DNA of 14,590 bases from Candidatus Parcubacteria bacterium (GTDB lineage: Bacteria > Patescibacteriota > Minisyncoccia > UBA6257 > 2-01-FULL-56-20), in the NCBI GenBank assembly GCA_027424065.1, contig DAIBYH010000010.1, positions 1-14,590 of the forward strand. The letters are read 5' to 3'. The notes beneath the pieces are model-generated. The model ran no database searches and was not told the DNA's origin. It saw only the letters and a program-made list of their open reading frames with translations. Below, piece after piece: positions 1 through 6,697 of this stretch (position 1 is the stretch's first letter; each line of letters starts with the position of its first letter). The translations under genes and the position numbers were made by a program.

Positions 1-569
1 ACGCCGATCTGCGTATAGTGGATATTCAGAATGTTCGCCCGGTGCCCGGGCGAACCCATCCAGGCACCAACGACCCCCGCGTCACCCGCGAAAGTCCCCA
101 GGGCAAGGTTCTCGCCCAGTGCGATGTAGTTATATCCATCCGCCGCCGCAACCGTTTCCGCGCTCGACCCCGTCGGAGAAACATGGGCAAAATATTGCTT
201 TGCGATCATGTCGTTCAATCGTTCGGTGGCAATCTGGTCCAGAAGTGAATTCTCGGTAAGCGGAGGAAGGTTGCCGTTCAGCTTCCGCTGGAGGTTCGTT
301 TCCTCGATGATCCCCGCGCGCGTCAGAACATCCGTACCGGTCGCCGCTGCCGAAGGGGTCGTTCCTGTCGCAATGAGCGGAGCGGGATTTGAAACATCCT
401 TTCGGACCTCCTGAACCACGGTTCCGAGCGCCGCCGTTTCAAAGGATGAGATCTTCTGCAGCGTCGCAGGACGCGAAAGATACCATCCTCCACCAAGAAC
501 GACAAGGAGGACCGCCAAAAGCACAAGGAGCCGCCATGTCGCCCGGCGGCGTACGGCATCATTCAACAT
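1..569 (-). CDS. CAP/SCP-domain membrane-anchored protein, partial (C-terminus beyond window edge)
   Basis: The minus strand reads open from ATG at 569 to the window edge, about 189 residues with no stop, so the 3' end is missing. Residues 1-13 are basic (RRR), residues 14-30 form one hydrophobic segment (LLVLLAVLLVVLGGGWYL), and a low-complexity Ala/Thr linker follows near 62-80. From about 105 the sequence fits the CAP (cysteine-rich secretory/PR-1, bacterial YkwD-like) fold: FAHVSP with His129, GENLA with Glu153, and W-x-GSPGHRANILN with His176, the usual metal/catalytic His-Glu-His set. The protein is probably tethered outside the membrane; what such bacterial CAP proteins do is not well defined. 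The start is supported by a -10 hexamer ending 6 nt before it; the ATG 8 nt upstream is out of frame and soon stops. Family call is firm, function is not. Confidence 0.88.
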   Translation of the reverse strand, partial: MLNDAVRRRATWRLLVLLAVLLVVLGGGWYLSRPATLQKISSFETAALGTVVQEVRKDVSNPAPLIATGTTPSAAATGTDVLTRAGIIEETNLQRKLNGNLPPLTENSLLDQIATERLNDMIAKQYFAHVSPTGSSAETVAAADGYNYIALGENLALGTFAGDAGVVGAWMGSPGHRANILNIHYTQIG

Positions 570-575
570 ACATTC

Positions 576-586
576 ATCATACCAAA
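576..586 (-). promoter_or_regulatory. Leaderless promoter of the CAP-protein gene
   Basis: On the minus strand an extended -10 (TGG then TATGAT, hexamer at 576-581) ends 6 nt before the ATG at 569. That places transcription start at or next to the A of the start codon. No good -35 is seen; the TGn extension may compensate. The 17-nt upstream spacer holds most of the palindrome at 586-606. Confidence 0.6.
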
Positions 587-606
587 TCGGAACGCAGCGT
601 TCCGAT
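586..606. promoter_or_regulatory. 21-bp palindrome between divergent promoters, candidate operator
   Basis: ATCGGAACGC-A-GCGTTCCGAT: two perfect 10-bp arms around a single central A. It lies in the -35/-10 region of the CAP-protein promoter (minus strand) and ends 1 nt before the -35 of the tRNA-Leu promoter (plus strand). No U-run follows on either side, so it is not a typical terminator. A repressor site is an inference from position and symmetry. Confidence 0.5.
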
Positions 607-607
607 G

Positions 608-636
608 TTGAAAAAGGCCCCGCCTTCCACTATCAT
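608..636 (+). promoter_or_regulatory. Promoter of tRNA-Leu
   Basis: TTGAAA (608-613), 17-nt spacer, TATCAT (631-636). Predicted start is near 643, a few bases before the tRNA 5' end at 650. It is divergent from the CAP-gene promoter. Confidence 0.7.
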
Positions 637-649
637 CAAGCGAGGATAT

Positions 650-732
650 GCCCGGGTGGCGGAATGGCAGACGCGAAGGACTCAAAATCCTTTGTTCGCA
701 AGAACGTGTGGGTTCGACTCCCACCCCGGGCA
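650..732 (+). tRNA. tRNA-Leu (anticodon CAA)
   Basis: A complete class II tRNA of 83 nt. The acceptor stem is GCCCGGG (650-656) with CCCGGGC (725-731) and discriminator A732. The anticodon stem AAGGA/TCCTT encloses loop CTCAAAA, giving anticodon CAA (reads UUG). The long variable arm has stem GTTC/GAAC, and the T arm is GTGGG-TTCGACT-CCCAC. CCA is not encoded. A partial copy of its 3' end appears 168 nt downstream (883-901). Confidence 0.95.
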
Positions 733-777
733 CAATCACAAAAACAGGCATCGCAAGATGTCCTTTTTTTGTGATTG
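733..777. terminator. Bidirectional hairpin terminator after tRNA-Leu
   Basis: Outer arms CAATCACAAAAA (733-744) and TTTTTGTGATTG (766-777) close over an inner stem GGCATC/GATGTC with a GCAA tetraloop. On the plus strand the inner hairpin is followed by seven T residues, a good intrinsic terminator for the tRNA. The A-run on the other arm makes it usable on the minus strand for transcripts coming from ftsB. Confidence 0.75.
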
Positions 778-779
778 CT

Positions 780-984
780 GATCGAGAGGAGTCGAACGCC
801 GGAACCTGAATTTTCAGAAGAAAATTCAGGCGAGGCGGTGCCCAGCGCGGATGCGAGCGGCGGCGAGCATCCGACGCGCGGGCGACTCCCACCCCGGGCA
901 CCACTTCGCTCCTGCGGAGCTTCGCGGCGCGAGCGCTGCTCTTTTCTTCCGGAGCTTCGCGGTGCAGGCACATACGGAACAATC
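780..984. repeat. Hairpin-rich spacer with tRNA 3'-end duplicate
   Basis: No coding sequence is supported here. Three elements are visible. (1) A perfect 11-bp hairpin CCTGAATTTTC-AGAA-GAAAATTCAGG at 805-830. (2) A fold-back at 837-902, where GGTGCCC pairs with GGGCACC and encloses GCGCG/CGCGC and GATGC/GCATC stems; its 3' arm contains CGACTCCCACCCCGGGCAC (883-901), identical to 715-733 at the end of tRNA-Leu. (3) CGGAGCTTCGCGG repeated directly at 915-927 and 950-962. Spurious reading frames through this stretch and the tRNA give the familiar false VGVEPT-type peptides. Confidence 0.6.
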
Positions 985-1299
985 TCAATCGGAAACCGCA
1001 CTACTGCTCGCAAGTGCGGCGGAAGTGCTTGCCGTTGAGCTCGGAATGATGATCACCATCGTTTCGCCGGGCTTCGCATAATTGAACCGCGCGCGGAGCT
1101 CTTTCTCCAGATTCACCGGATCTGCCAGGTAGTTCACTTCGGCGGATAAACTTGCCTCCTGCGCCTTCGCCTGATCAAGCTGGCTTGAGATGGAAGCGTA
1201 TTGAGCGGAAAGGGAATGAACTTCCTTGAAAGAGGAGTATATCTGCGTTCCGATGAACGCAAGCACAAGCATCAGAATGACGGCAACGGCGATCTTCAT
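985..1299 (-). CDS. FtsB/DivIC-type septum formation initiator
   Basis: A 104-residue protein with division-protein FtsB/DivIC architecture: a very short cytoplasmic start, one membrane helix at about 3-20, a coiled coil at about 24-58, then the family signature LEKELRARFNYAKPGETMVIII at 64-85 (Phe72, Pro77, Gly78, Glu79), and a Ser/Ala-rich tail. In other bacteria such bitopic proteins link FtsQ/FtsL with septal peptidoglycan synthesis. The start is chosen because a strong promoter ends 6 nt before it. It is separated from rplS upstream by a terminator, so it is its own transcription unit. FtsL is a less likely alternative because of the RFNxxKPGE motif. Confidence 0.85.
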   Translation of the reverse strand: MKIAVAVILMLVLAFIGTQIYSSFKEVHSLSAQYASISSQLDQAKAQEASLSAEVNYLADPVNLEKELRARFNYAKPGETMVIIIPSSTASTSAALASSSAVSD

Positions 1300-1305
1300 G
1301 CTCTC

Positions 1306-1334
1306 ATGATACCGCGTTCCGTGAACGGTCTCAA
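1306..1334 (-). promoter_or_regulatory. Leaderless promoter of the ftsB-like gene
   Basis: On the minus strand: TTGAGA (1329-1334), exactly 17 nt, TATCAT (1306-1311), then 6 nt to the ATG at 1299. The predicted transcript starts at the start codon. It lies directly after the rplS terminator, whose T-run almost abuts the -35. Confidence 0.75.
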
Positions 1335-1335
1335 C

Positions 1336-1372
1336 AAAAAAACCACCCCGCTCTTGGCGGGGTGGTTTTTTA
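1336..1372. terminator. Bidirectional terminator after rplS
   Basis: Stem AACCACCCCG (1341-1350) with CGGGGTGGTT (1358-1367), flanked by A5 and T5 runs that extend the stem. It serves the response regulator-rplS transcript on the minus strand. Confidence 0.88.
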
Positions 1373-1380
1373 CAAAAGTC

Positions 1381-1683
1381 CTACAGGGAAACGTCCAGCT
1401 TGCGGCGGATCTTCGATCCGGAGATCCCGCGCACGAAATAAAGTTTGGAACGGTGGACCTTCTTCGGACTTGAAACGATCTCCGCCTTGACGATGGCCGG
1501 AGAATGGATCGGATACACCTTCTCCACGCCGACGCCCGCAAGAATAGCGCGGACCGTGAACGTCGCACCCGGCTCTACGCCGTGCTTGCGCGAGATCACC
1601 AAGCCCTCGAACGGCGTCTTGCCTTCGTAAACCTTGATCTTGGCGCCAGGCCGTATCTTTTTAATGATTTCTTCGGAGATCAT
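1381..1683 (-). CDS. rplS: Large-subunit ribosomal protein bL19
   Basis: A 100-residue protein matching bL19 over its whole length: the KIRPGAKIKVYEG start, FEGLVISRKHGVEPGATFTV, and GVGVEKVYPIHSPAIVKAEIV then LYFVRGISGSKIRRKL. Known bL19 proteins are about 115 residues, so it is slightly short. It sits at the 30S-50S interface in known ribosomes. Its ATG overlaps the stop of the response regulator gene (ATGA, 4 nt shared), with no Shine-Dalgarno, which suggests termination-reinitiation coupling. It is the last gene before a strong terminator. Usual partners trmD and rimM are not in the window. Confidence 0.95.
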   Translation of the reverse strand: MISEEIIKKIRPGAKIKVYEGKTPFEGLVISRKHGVEPGATFTVRAILAGVGVEKVYPIHSPAIVKAEIVSSPKKVHRSKLYFVRGISGSKIRRKLDVSL

Positions 1684-2069
1684 GCTATTGGTTGCTGTAC
1701 CAGAGTTTCTATTTTTCCTATCAGATCGTCTATGGATATTTTCACTTTCACGAAATATGCCTTCGCTCCCAGCTGCTGCGCTTTCAGAACGTCGGAATCC
1801 TGGGCAAGATTGCTCACGACGACGACCGGCGTCCGCTCAAGGCCGGGCATCAGCGAGATCGCCTTCAGCACATCAAAGCCGTTGGTCTTCGGCATGATGA
1901 GGTCGAGGATCACGAGATCCGGACGCTCCTCAGGAAGGCGCTTGATGGCATCATCGCCATCAAATGCCTGAGCCACCTGAAAACCATCCTTTTCGAGCCG
2001 TGCGCGGATGAGCGATGACAAAAACTTGTCATCTTCCACGAGCATCACTTTTTTCGATGTTTCGGGCAT
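1680..2069 (-). CDS. Single-domain response regulator (receiver only)
   Basis: A 129-residue protein that is only a CheY-like receiver domain. The acidic pair is Asp13-Asp14, the phosphoacceptor is Asp56 in VILDLIMPKTNG, the switch residue is Ser86 in VVVVSN, and the conserved Lys is Lys108. There is no output domain and no kinase gene nearby, so it must act through protein contacts or as a phosphate relay. The 4-nt overlap with rplS puts a signalling protein and a ribosomal protein in one transcript; 16S rRNA lies upstream on the same strand with no evident terminator between. A -10 hexamer ends 10 nt before the ATG. Confidence 0.9.
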   Translation of the reverse strand: MPETSKKVMLVEDDKFLSSLIRARLEKDGFQVAQAFDGDDAIKRLPEERPDLVILDLIMPKTNGFDVLKAISLMPGLERTPVVVVSNLAQDSDVLKAQQLGAKAYFVKVKISIDDLIGKIETLVQQPIA

Positions 2070-2079
2070 ATCACTTCGT

Positions 2080-2107
2080 ATCTTACCACAATATTCCCAT
2101 TCTTAAA
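2080..2107 (-). promoter_or_regulatory. Probable promoter of response regulator-rplS, short leader
   Basis: An extended -10 (TGG then TAAGAT, hexamer at 2080-2085) ends 10 nt before the ATG at 2069, predicting a leader of about 3 nt. The -35 is weak (TTTAAG-like, 16 nt upstream) and overlaps a boxA-like stretch, GCTCTTTAA, so readthrough from the 16S transcript is also possible. Confidence 0.45.
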
Positions 2108-2127
2108 GAGCTTTTTAGTTGTCCCAA
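2107..2127 (-). other. 3' arm of the pre-16S processing stem, with overlapping boxA-like element
   Basis: Positions 2112-2127 are perfectly complementary (16 bp) to 3914-3929 in the 16S leader. After one mismatch, 2107-2110 pair with 3931-3934. Such stems bring the 16S ends together for RNase III-type cleavage in other bacteria. On the RNA strand, AGCTCTTTAAGA (2101-2112) resembles boxA antitermination sequence. Confidence 0.75.
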
Positions 2128-2185
2128 CATTCCGGACTGGACCGAGGTCCCGTTCCCGAAACGCGACGCTACACGATTTCTGTGT

Positions 2186-3782
<1,597 letters not shown>

Positions 3783-3787
3783 AAGAA

Positions 3788-3860
3788 TTTGAGTTATTCA
3801 CTCAAACCCTCAACAGCGCCGACGGACCGGTTTGCACCGGCACATCAGAACTGTTGAGGG
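3788..3860 (-). ncRNA. 16S leader hairpins
   Basis: Two stems lie between the processing stem and the mature 16S 5' end. One is TTTGAGT-GAATA-ACTCAAA (3788-3806). The other is a longer one closed by CCCTCAACAG/CTGTTGAGGG (3807-3860) with an inner CCGGT...ACCGG stem. They are probably leader RNA removed during 16S maturation. Confidence 0.6.
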
Positions 3861-3913
3861 CTATTTGAATGAACCCGCGACATTTCTTGAAAAATGCCGC
3901 AAAAAAATAAACT

Positions 3914-3934
3914 TTGGGACAACTAAAAAACTCT
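3914..3934 (-). other. 5' arm of the pre-16S processing stem
   Basis: Complementary to 2107-2127 downstream of 16S: 16 perfect pairs, one mismatch, then 4 more pairs. It is transcribed within the roughly 190-nt leader that starts near 3976. Confidence 0.75.
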
Positions 3935-3982
3935 CTAGCTGCTTTTTACTTGTAAAAGGACGGTCATTTGATCACGCGTTCC

Positions 3983-4010
3983 ATTATATAGATACGGAAA
4001 GCTTTGTCAA
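3983..4010 (-). promoter_or_regulatory. Strong 16S rRNA promoter
   Basis: Consensus TTGACA (4005-4010) and consensus TATAAT (3983-3988) with a 16-nt spacer on the minus strand. This is the best sigma70-type promoter in the window, as expected for rRNA. A boxA-like sequence, CGTCCTTTTACA, lies just downstream at 3951-3962. Confidence 0.88.
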
Positions 4011-4090
4011 CGGCCTCGCTGGGCCTTTTTCCTGCCCGAAAATCCTCATCCCGTATGCCGCAAAACTTCCCTTTCCCGACCGAACGTGAT

Positions 4091-4288
4091 ATGAAAGAAA
4101 AAAGGAGGAAGGTTATGCAACCAAGAACATACGCCTTTGAGGCGGAGCGGCGGCTGCTCGCGGCGCGGACCCAGCAGGAATTCGAACGTCTTCGGACGGA
4201 GATCCTGGGAGAGATCCGCAGAGGATTTGAGATCGGCGAACAGCAGGAGATCATCGATTCCCTGCCTGACCGATTTTCGCAGTCCTGA
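4091..4288 (+). CDS. Small uncharacterised helical protein
   Basis: A reading frame of 65 residues from ATG 4091 or 57 from ATG 4115 (MQPRTYAFEAERRLLAARTQ...). It is predicted almost entirely helical, rich in Glu, Arg and Gln, with no membrane segment or signal peptide. Codon use is GC-rich and like that of its neighbours, and a strong terminator follows within 30 nt, which supports a real gene. The ATG at 4115 is preceded by AGGAGG with 6 nt spacing, an ideal Shine-Dalgarno, although the 16S in this window lacks the matching anti-sequence. Alternatively that purine run simply encodes KEKRRK from the upstream ATG. It is not recognised as any family. Confidence 0.55.
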   Translation: MKEKRRKVMQPRTYAFEAERRLLAARTQQEFERLRTEILGEIRRGFEIGEQQEIIDSLPDRFSQS

Positions 4289-4315
4289 CGCAGCACCTCT
4301 CCTCTCTCTTCACCT

Positions 4316-4352
4316 GCGGCCGCACCAACATAATGGTGCGGCCGCTTTCCTT
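4316..4352 (+). terminator. Intrinsic terminator of the small gene
   Basis: An 11-bp stem GCGGCCGCACC/GGTGCGGCCGC (4316-4326, 4335-4345) with loop AACATAAT, followed by TTTCCTT. Confidence 0.8.
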
Positions 4353-4423
4353 AGAACCTATCTCAAAACTGTTCCGTCCGCGATCCCGCCAAGACAGAAG
4401 AAGCTTCGCCGAAATGAAACAAT

Positions 4424-4571
4424 GAATCTCCCCCAGCTTAACGCTCAGGGTATCATGAGATACCCGGCGCGTCCCGCCACGGCGGGACACCGATGCGACT
4501 CGGGAGATTCTCCACCCTCCGGGCTTCGCTTCATCCCCAACCTTACGGTTGGGGATTTCGCTTCAGGTGGA
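4424..4571. ncRNA. Multi-branched structured element, possible ncRNA or dispersed repeat
   Basis: GAATCTCCC (4424-4432) pairs perfectly with GGGAGATTC (4502-4510). It encloses GGGTATC-ATGA-GATACCC (4448-4465) and GTCCCGCC-AC-GGCGGGAC (4471-4488). Directly adjacent, TCCACC (4511-4516) pairs with GGTGGA (4566-4571) around a 10-bp hairpin ATCCCCAACC/GGTTGGGGAT (4533-4556). On the minus strand a TAAGAT at 4579-4584 would start RNA close to 4571. No reading frame is convincing. The strand is uncertain. Confidence 0.45.
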
Positions 4572-4589
4572 TTAAAAAATCTTAAACCC

Positions 4590-4624
4590 CACATCTCTTA
4601 ATGGACGATCGTTCATAAAGAGAG
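4590..4624. repeat. 35-nt palindromic repeat, copy 1
   Basis: It begins CACATCTCTTAAT and ends CGTTCATAAAGAGAG, and matches 4665-4699 except for three bases. Within it CTCTTAATG and CATAAAGAG are inverted with one mismatch around a perfect ACGATCGT centre. Confidence 0.7.
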
Positions 4625-4664
4625 GTCCGTCCTCTTTGCCCGTAGCCGTCTTATAAGGAAAGCG

Positions 4665-4699
4665 CACATCTCTTAATCAACGACCGTTCATAAAGAGAG
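4665..4699. repeat. 35-nt palindromic repeat, copy 2
   Basis: Same orientation as copy 1, start-to-start distance 75 nt, so the two units are separated by 40 nt of unrelated sequence. The central palindrome is ACGACCGT, one base off symmetry. No third copy is seen in the window. Confidence 0.7.
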
Positions 4700-4721
4700 T
4701 TTTACGATTCTCAATGAAGCT

Positions 4722-4741
4722 CCCCGGGCTCACGTCCGGGG
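4722..4741. repeat. GC-rich hairpin CCCCGG/CCGGGG
   Basis: A 6-bp stem with an 8-nt loop, lying between the 35-nt repeats and the terminator of the small membrane protein gene. There is no T-run on either strand and no assigned role. Confidence 0.4.
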
Positions 4742-4761
4742 TATTCGTCTAAAGTGCAAAT

Positions 4762-4791
4762 CAAAAACAACCCCCTCGAACGAAGGGGTTG
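4762..4791 (-). terminator. Terminator of the xseA-xseB-small membrane protein transcript
   Basis: On the minus strand, CAACCCC (from 4791) pairs with GGGGTTG, with three further inner pairs, and is followed by TTTTTGATTTG. It lies 20 nt past the stop at 4812. Confidence 0.82.
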
Positions 4792-4811
4792 TCGCTGGCA
4801 GGGCAACGATC

Positions 4812-5153
4812 TTACGGACGCGTCGTAGGCGTCGCCTGGGTCGAAGGCGCTGCGGCGGACTGGCTGGTCGGAGCATTGGACCAGTACTGCATCATCGGAT
4901 AGGCGCGGCCGTAACCGTAACCATCCATCATCCGATATCCAAAGCTCGAGTCGAACGTGGCCTTCAGCTCGCCGATCATGATGCCGAAAGCGAACACTAT
5001 CACAAGGATCGTGATGCCGAGGGCCCAACGGATAACATGATATCCGCAGCCATGGTGATGCATCATGCCCCAGCCGCACATTTTGCCGTGGCAGATAGGG
5101 CACTCGGAGCAACCGCGCTGCCCTTCCATTTTGTCCTGTTCTTCCATGTTCAT
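4812..5153 (-). CDS. Small Cys/His/Met-rich single-pass membrane protein
   Basis: 113 residues, not assigned to a named family. The N-terminus carries a dense thiol/imidazole cluster: Cys15, Cys18, Cys21, Cys26, then MMHHHGCGYH (His32-34, Cys36, His39). One membrane helix spans about 40-63 (VIRWALGITILVIVFAFGIMIG). Then come a Tyr/Gly/Met-rich stretch (GYGYGRAYPMMQYW) and a Ser/Thr/Ala/Pro tail. The CxxCxxC part resembles a zinc-ribbon half; the Met/His cluster could bind copper or zinc. It begins 27 nt after the xseB stop, without a Shine-Dalgarno, and is followed by a terminator. So it is probably transcribed with xseA and xseB, although no functional link is obvious. Metal binding is inference. 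Confidence 0.78.
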   Translation of the reverse strand: MNMEEQDKMEGQRGCSECPICHGKMCGWGMMHHHGCGYHVIRWALGITILVIVFAFGIMIGELKATFDSSFGYRMMDGYGYGRAYPMMQYWSNAPTSQSAAAPSTQATPTTRP

Positions 5154-5180
5154 AAAAATTGGTTTTCGACCTTTATTTTC

Positions 5181-5444
5181 CTATTCCTCGGTTTCCATTC
5201 CCGTAGCGCTTCCCGCCTCCTTCGCGATCTCCCGAAACTCATTCTCGATCTCCGCAAGACGCACGCGCGTCTCTTTAATGAGCGCCGCCGCGTCGCGCAC
5301 CTTTGCGAGGCCTGCGTCAAAATCGGGTTCATCGCTGCGCTCCTGAGCCTCCAGCCATTCGGCGATCTCCGAGATCCTCTTCAGATTCTCCCCGACATTT
5401 ATCCGAGCCGTTTCCTCTTTTTTCTGCGGTATCTTTTTGGGCAT
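5181..5444 (-). CDS. xseB: Exodeoxyribonuclease VII small subunit
   Basis: 87 residues, fitting XseB (usually 70-90): a helical hairpin with NLKRISEIAEWLEAQERSDEPDFDAGLAKVRDAAALIKETRVRLAEIE. The acidic-hydrophobic pattern is the part that binds the C-terminal helix of XseA. It begins about 10 nt after the xseA stop, the usual xseA-xseB order. The region before the ATG is A-rich (AAGAAAAGAAAC) but has no GGAGG. The complex degrades single-stranded DNA from both ends. Confidence 0.9.
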   Translation of the reverse strand: MPKKIPQKKEETARINVGENLKRISEIAEWLEAQERSDEPDFDAGLAKVRDAAALIKETRVRLAEIENEFREIAKEAGSATGMETEE

Positions 5445-5454
5445 GTTTCTTTTC

Positions 5455-6660
5455 TTAGGAACTCGTTCTCTTCGCCGAGATGGTCCCGTCGGAGAACTGG
5501 ATCTCGATCTCCCCGTCCGGCGGCACCGAACCCGCTTTCTTCACTATCTTACCACGATACCGCACAAGGGTGTATCCGAGGCGCAGATTTTTCGCAGGAT
5601 CGTTCGCCGCGATGATGCGCGCCGCCGTATCCAAGCGCATGCGCGCGAAACGGACCAATCCGTCGCAAGCCCCCGCGACCCGTCGCTCGGCATACCTCAG
5701 CCGCTCCTCGGCGGCGCGGCGCATCGCACGCAACCGTTCTTCGTAGCGGGAGAATTCCAGCGACCGACGGGCGTATTCAAGCGCATTTCCATATGAAGTC
5801 CGGACGCGCTCCGCGTCGCGCGCAAGCCGGGATGCGGCATCCTGCCAGGAACGATTCAGGAAATTTGCCGCTGCCGTCGGCGTTGAAACATGGACATCCG
5901 CCGCAAGCGCCGCAAGCGGCACATCCTGGTGGTGGCCGATCGCAGCGATGACCGGGACGGGAAAATCGATAAGCGCCCGGACCAATGCCTCGTTATCAAA
6001 CGCCTGCAATGCCTCCATGGACCCGCCGCCACGGGCAACGATCAGAACATCCATCGGGACCGCGGCCATCCGGCGGACCGCAGCGAGCAGGCTCTCTACG
6101 GATTCCGGGCCCTCGACGCGGGCATCAGCAAGAAAAACCTTGAAACCGAACCGCCCGAGATTATTCAAAATATCATGGATGACCGCGCCGTTCCGCGAGG
6201 TCACAACACCGATGCGTTCCGGATAGTCCGCCACCGCGCGCTTTCGCTCCTCGCTGAAAACGCCCTCGGCGGCCAGCTTCCGCTTGAGCTCCTCGTACCG
6301 CTTCGCGAGCACGCCCTCTCCCGTCAGCTCCATAGCGCGCACGCGGAAGCTCAGTTCCCCGCGCGGCGCATATACGCTCGCGCTCCCCACGATCACGACG
6401 CGCATGCCCGCCTCCAGGCGGATGCCGAGATTCTCATAAATAGCCCTCCAGACGACACAATGCAGCACGCCTTCGCCGGACTCATCCTTCAGATCGAAGT
6501 AAACATGTCCCGATGGCGGAAAGCTTGCCTTACTGATCTCTCCGACGATGGAGACTTCGATACCGCGCAGCGTTTCGTTCAGCGTCTCAATATAAGCGAT
6601 CACGGAAAGCGGCTTCGCGGCCGCCTCCTCCTCTTCAAAAAGCAATTCCTGTGCCGGCAT
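5455..6660 (-). CDS. xseA: Exodeoxyribonuclease VII large subunit
   Basis: 401 residues from the ATG at 6660 (MPAQELLFEEEE...). The N-terminal OB fold runs to about residue 105 (LSVIAYIETLNETLRGIEVSIVGEIS...GHVYFDLKD). The catalytic part has GVVTSRNGAVIHDIL, ARGGGSMEALQAFDNEALVRA, IGHHQDVPLAALAADVHVSTPTAAANFL, then a long Arg-rich coiled coil, and the C-terminal NLRLGYTLVRYRGKIV...DGEIEIQFSDG segment. The usual IGHETD is IGHHQD here. The length is a little below the roughly 450 of E. coli. The frame is open to an ATG at 6711, but that lies inside the upstream gene. The start at 6660 is preferred because TATAAT ends 7 nt before it. Confidence 0.95.
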   Translation of the reverse strand: MPAQELLFEEEEAAAKPLSVIAYIETLNETLRGIEVSIVGEISKASFPPSGHVYFDLKDESGEGVLHCVVWRAIYENLGIRLEAGMRVVIVGSASVYAPRGELSFRVRAMELTGEGVLAKRYEELKRKLAAEGVFSEERKRAVADYPERIGVVTSRNGAVIHDILNNLGRFGFKVFLADARVEGPESVESLLAAVRRMAAVPMDVLIVARGGGSMEALQAFDNEALVRALIDFPVPVIAAIGHHQDVPLAALAADVHVSTPTAAANFLNRSWQDAASRLARDAERVRTSYGNALEYARRSLEFSRYEERLRAMRRAAEERLRYAERRVAGACDGLVRFARMRLDTAARIIAANDPAKNLRLGYTLVRYRGKIVKKAGSVPPDGEIEIQFSDGTISAKRTSS

Positions 6661-6667
6661 GAAGGTC

Positions 6668-6696
6668 ATTATACCCCCGATCGCGCACGGCGCGAA
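6668..6696 (-). promoter_or_regulatory. Leaderless promoter of xseA
   Basis: Consensus TATAAT (6668-6673) ends 7 nt before the ATG at 6660; a weak -35, TTCGCG (6691-6696), lies 17 nt upstream. The whole promoter fits in the 37-nt gap after the methyltransferase stop. The TATAATG itself contains an ATG in frame (MTFMPAQ), but RNA starting 7 nt later would not include it. Confidence 0.75.
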
Positions 6697-6697
6697 C

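Noticed and set aside
563..1013. Minus-strand reading frames of 125-141 residues across the tRNA and its spacer
   Set aside because: They are translations of the tRNA and its 3'-end copy (VGVEPT/GGSRTHT-type peptides) and of hairpins; no promoter or family match.
2129..2185. Terminator between 16S and the response regulator
   Set aside because: Small hairpins (CTACAC/GTGTAG, GGACC/GGTCC) exist but none is followed by a T-run on the minus strand.
4424..4571. T-box riboswitch on the minus strand
   Set aside because: An AGGGTGGA stretch recalls the T-box core, but the following ACCGCG is absent, there is no specifier-loop arrangement, and no aminoacyl-tRNA synthetase or amino-acid gene lies downstream.
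4590..4699. Minimal CRISPR array (two repeats, one spacer)
   Set aside because: Only two units with three mismatches between them, no cas genes, and the units are near-perfect palindromes placed beside a possible promoter.
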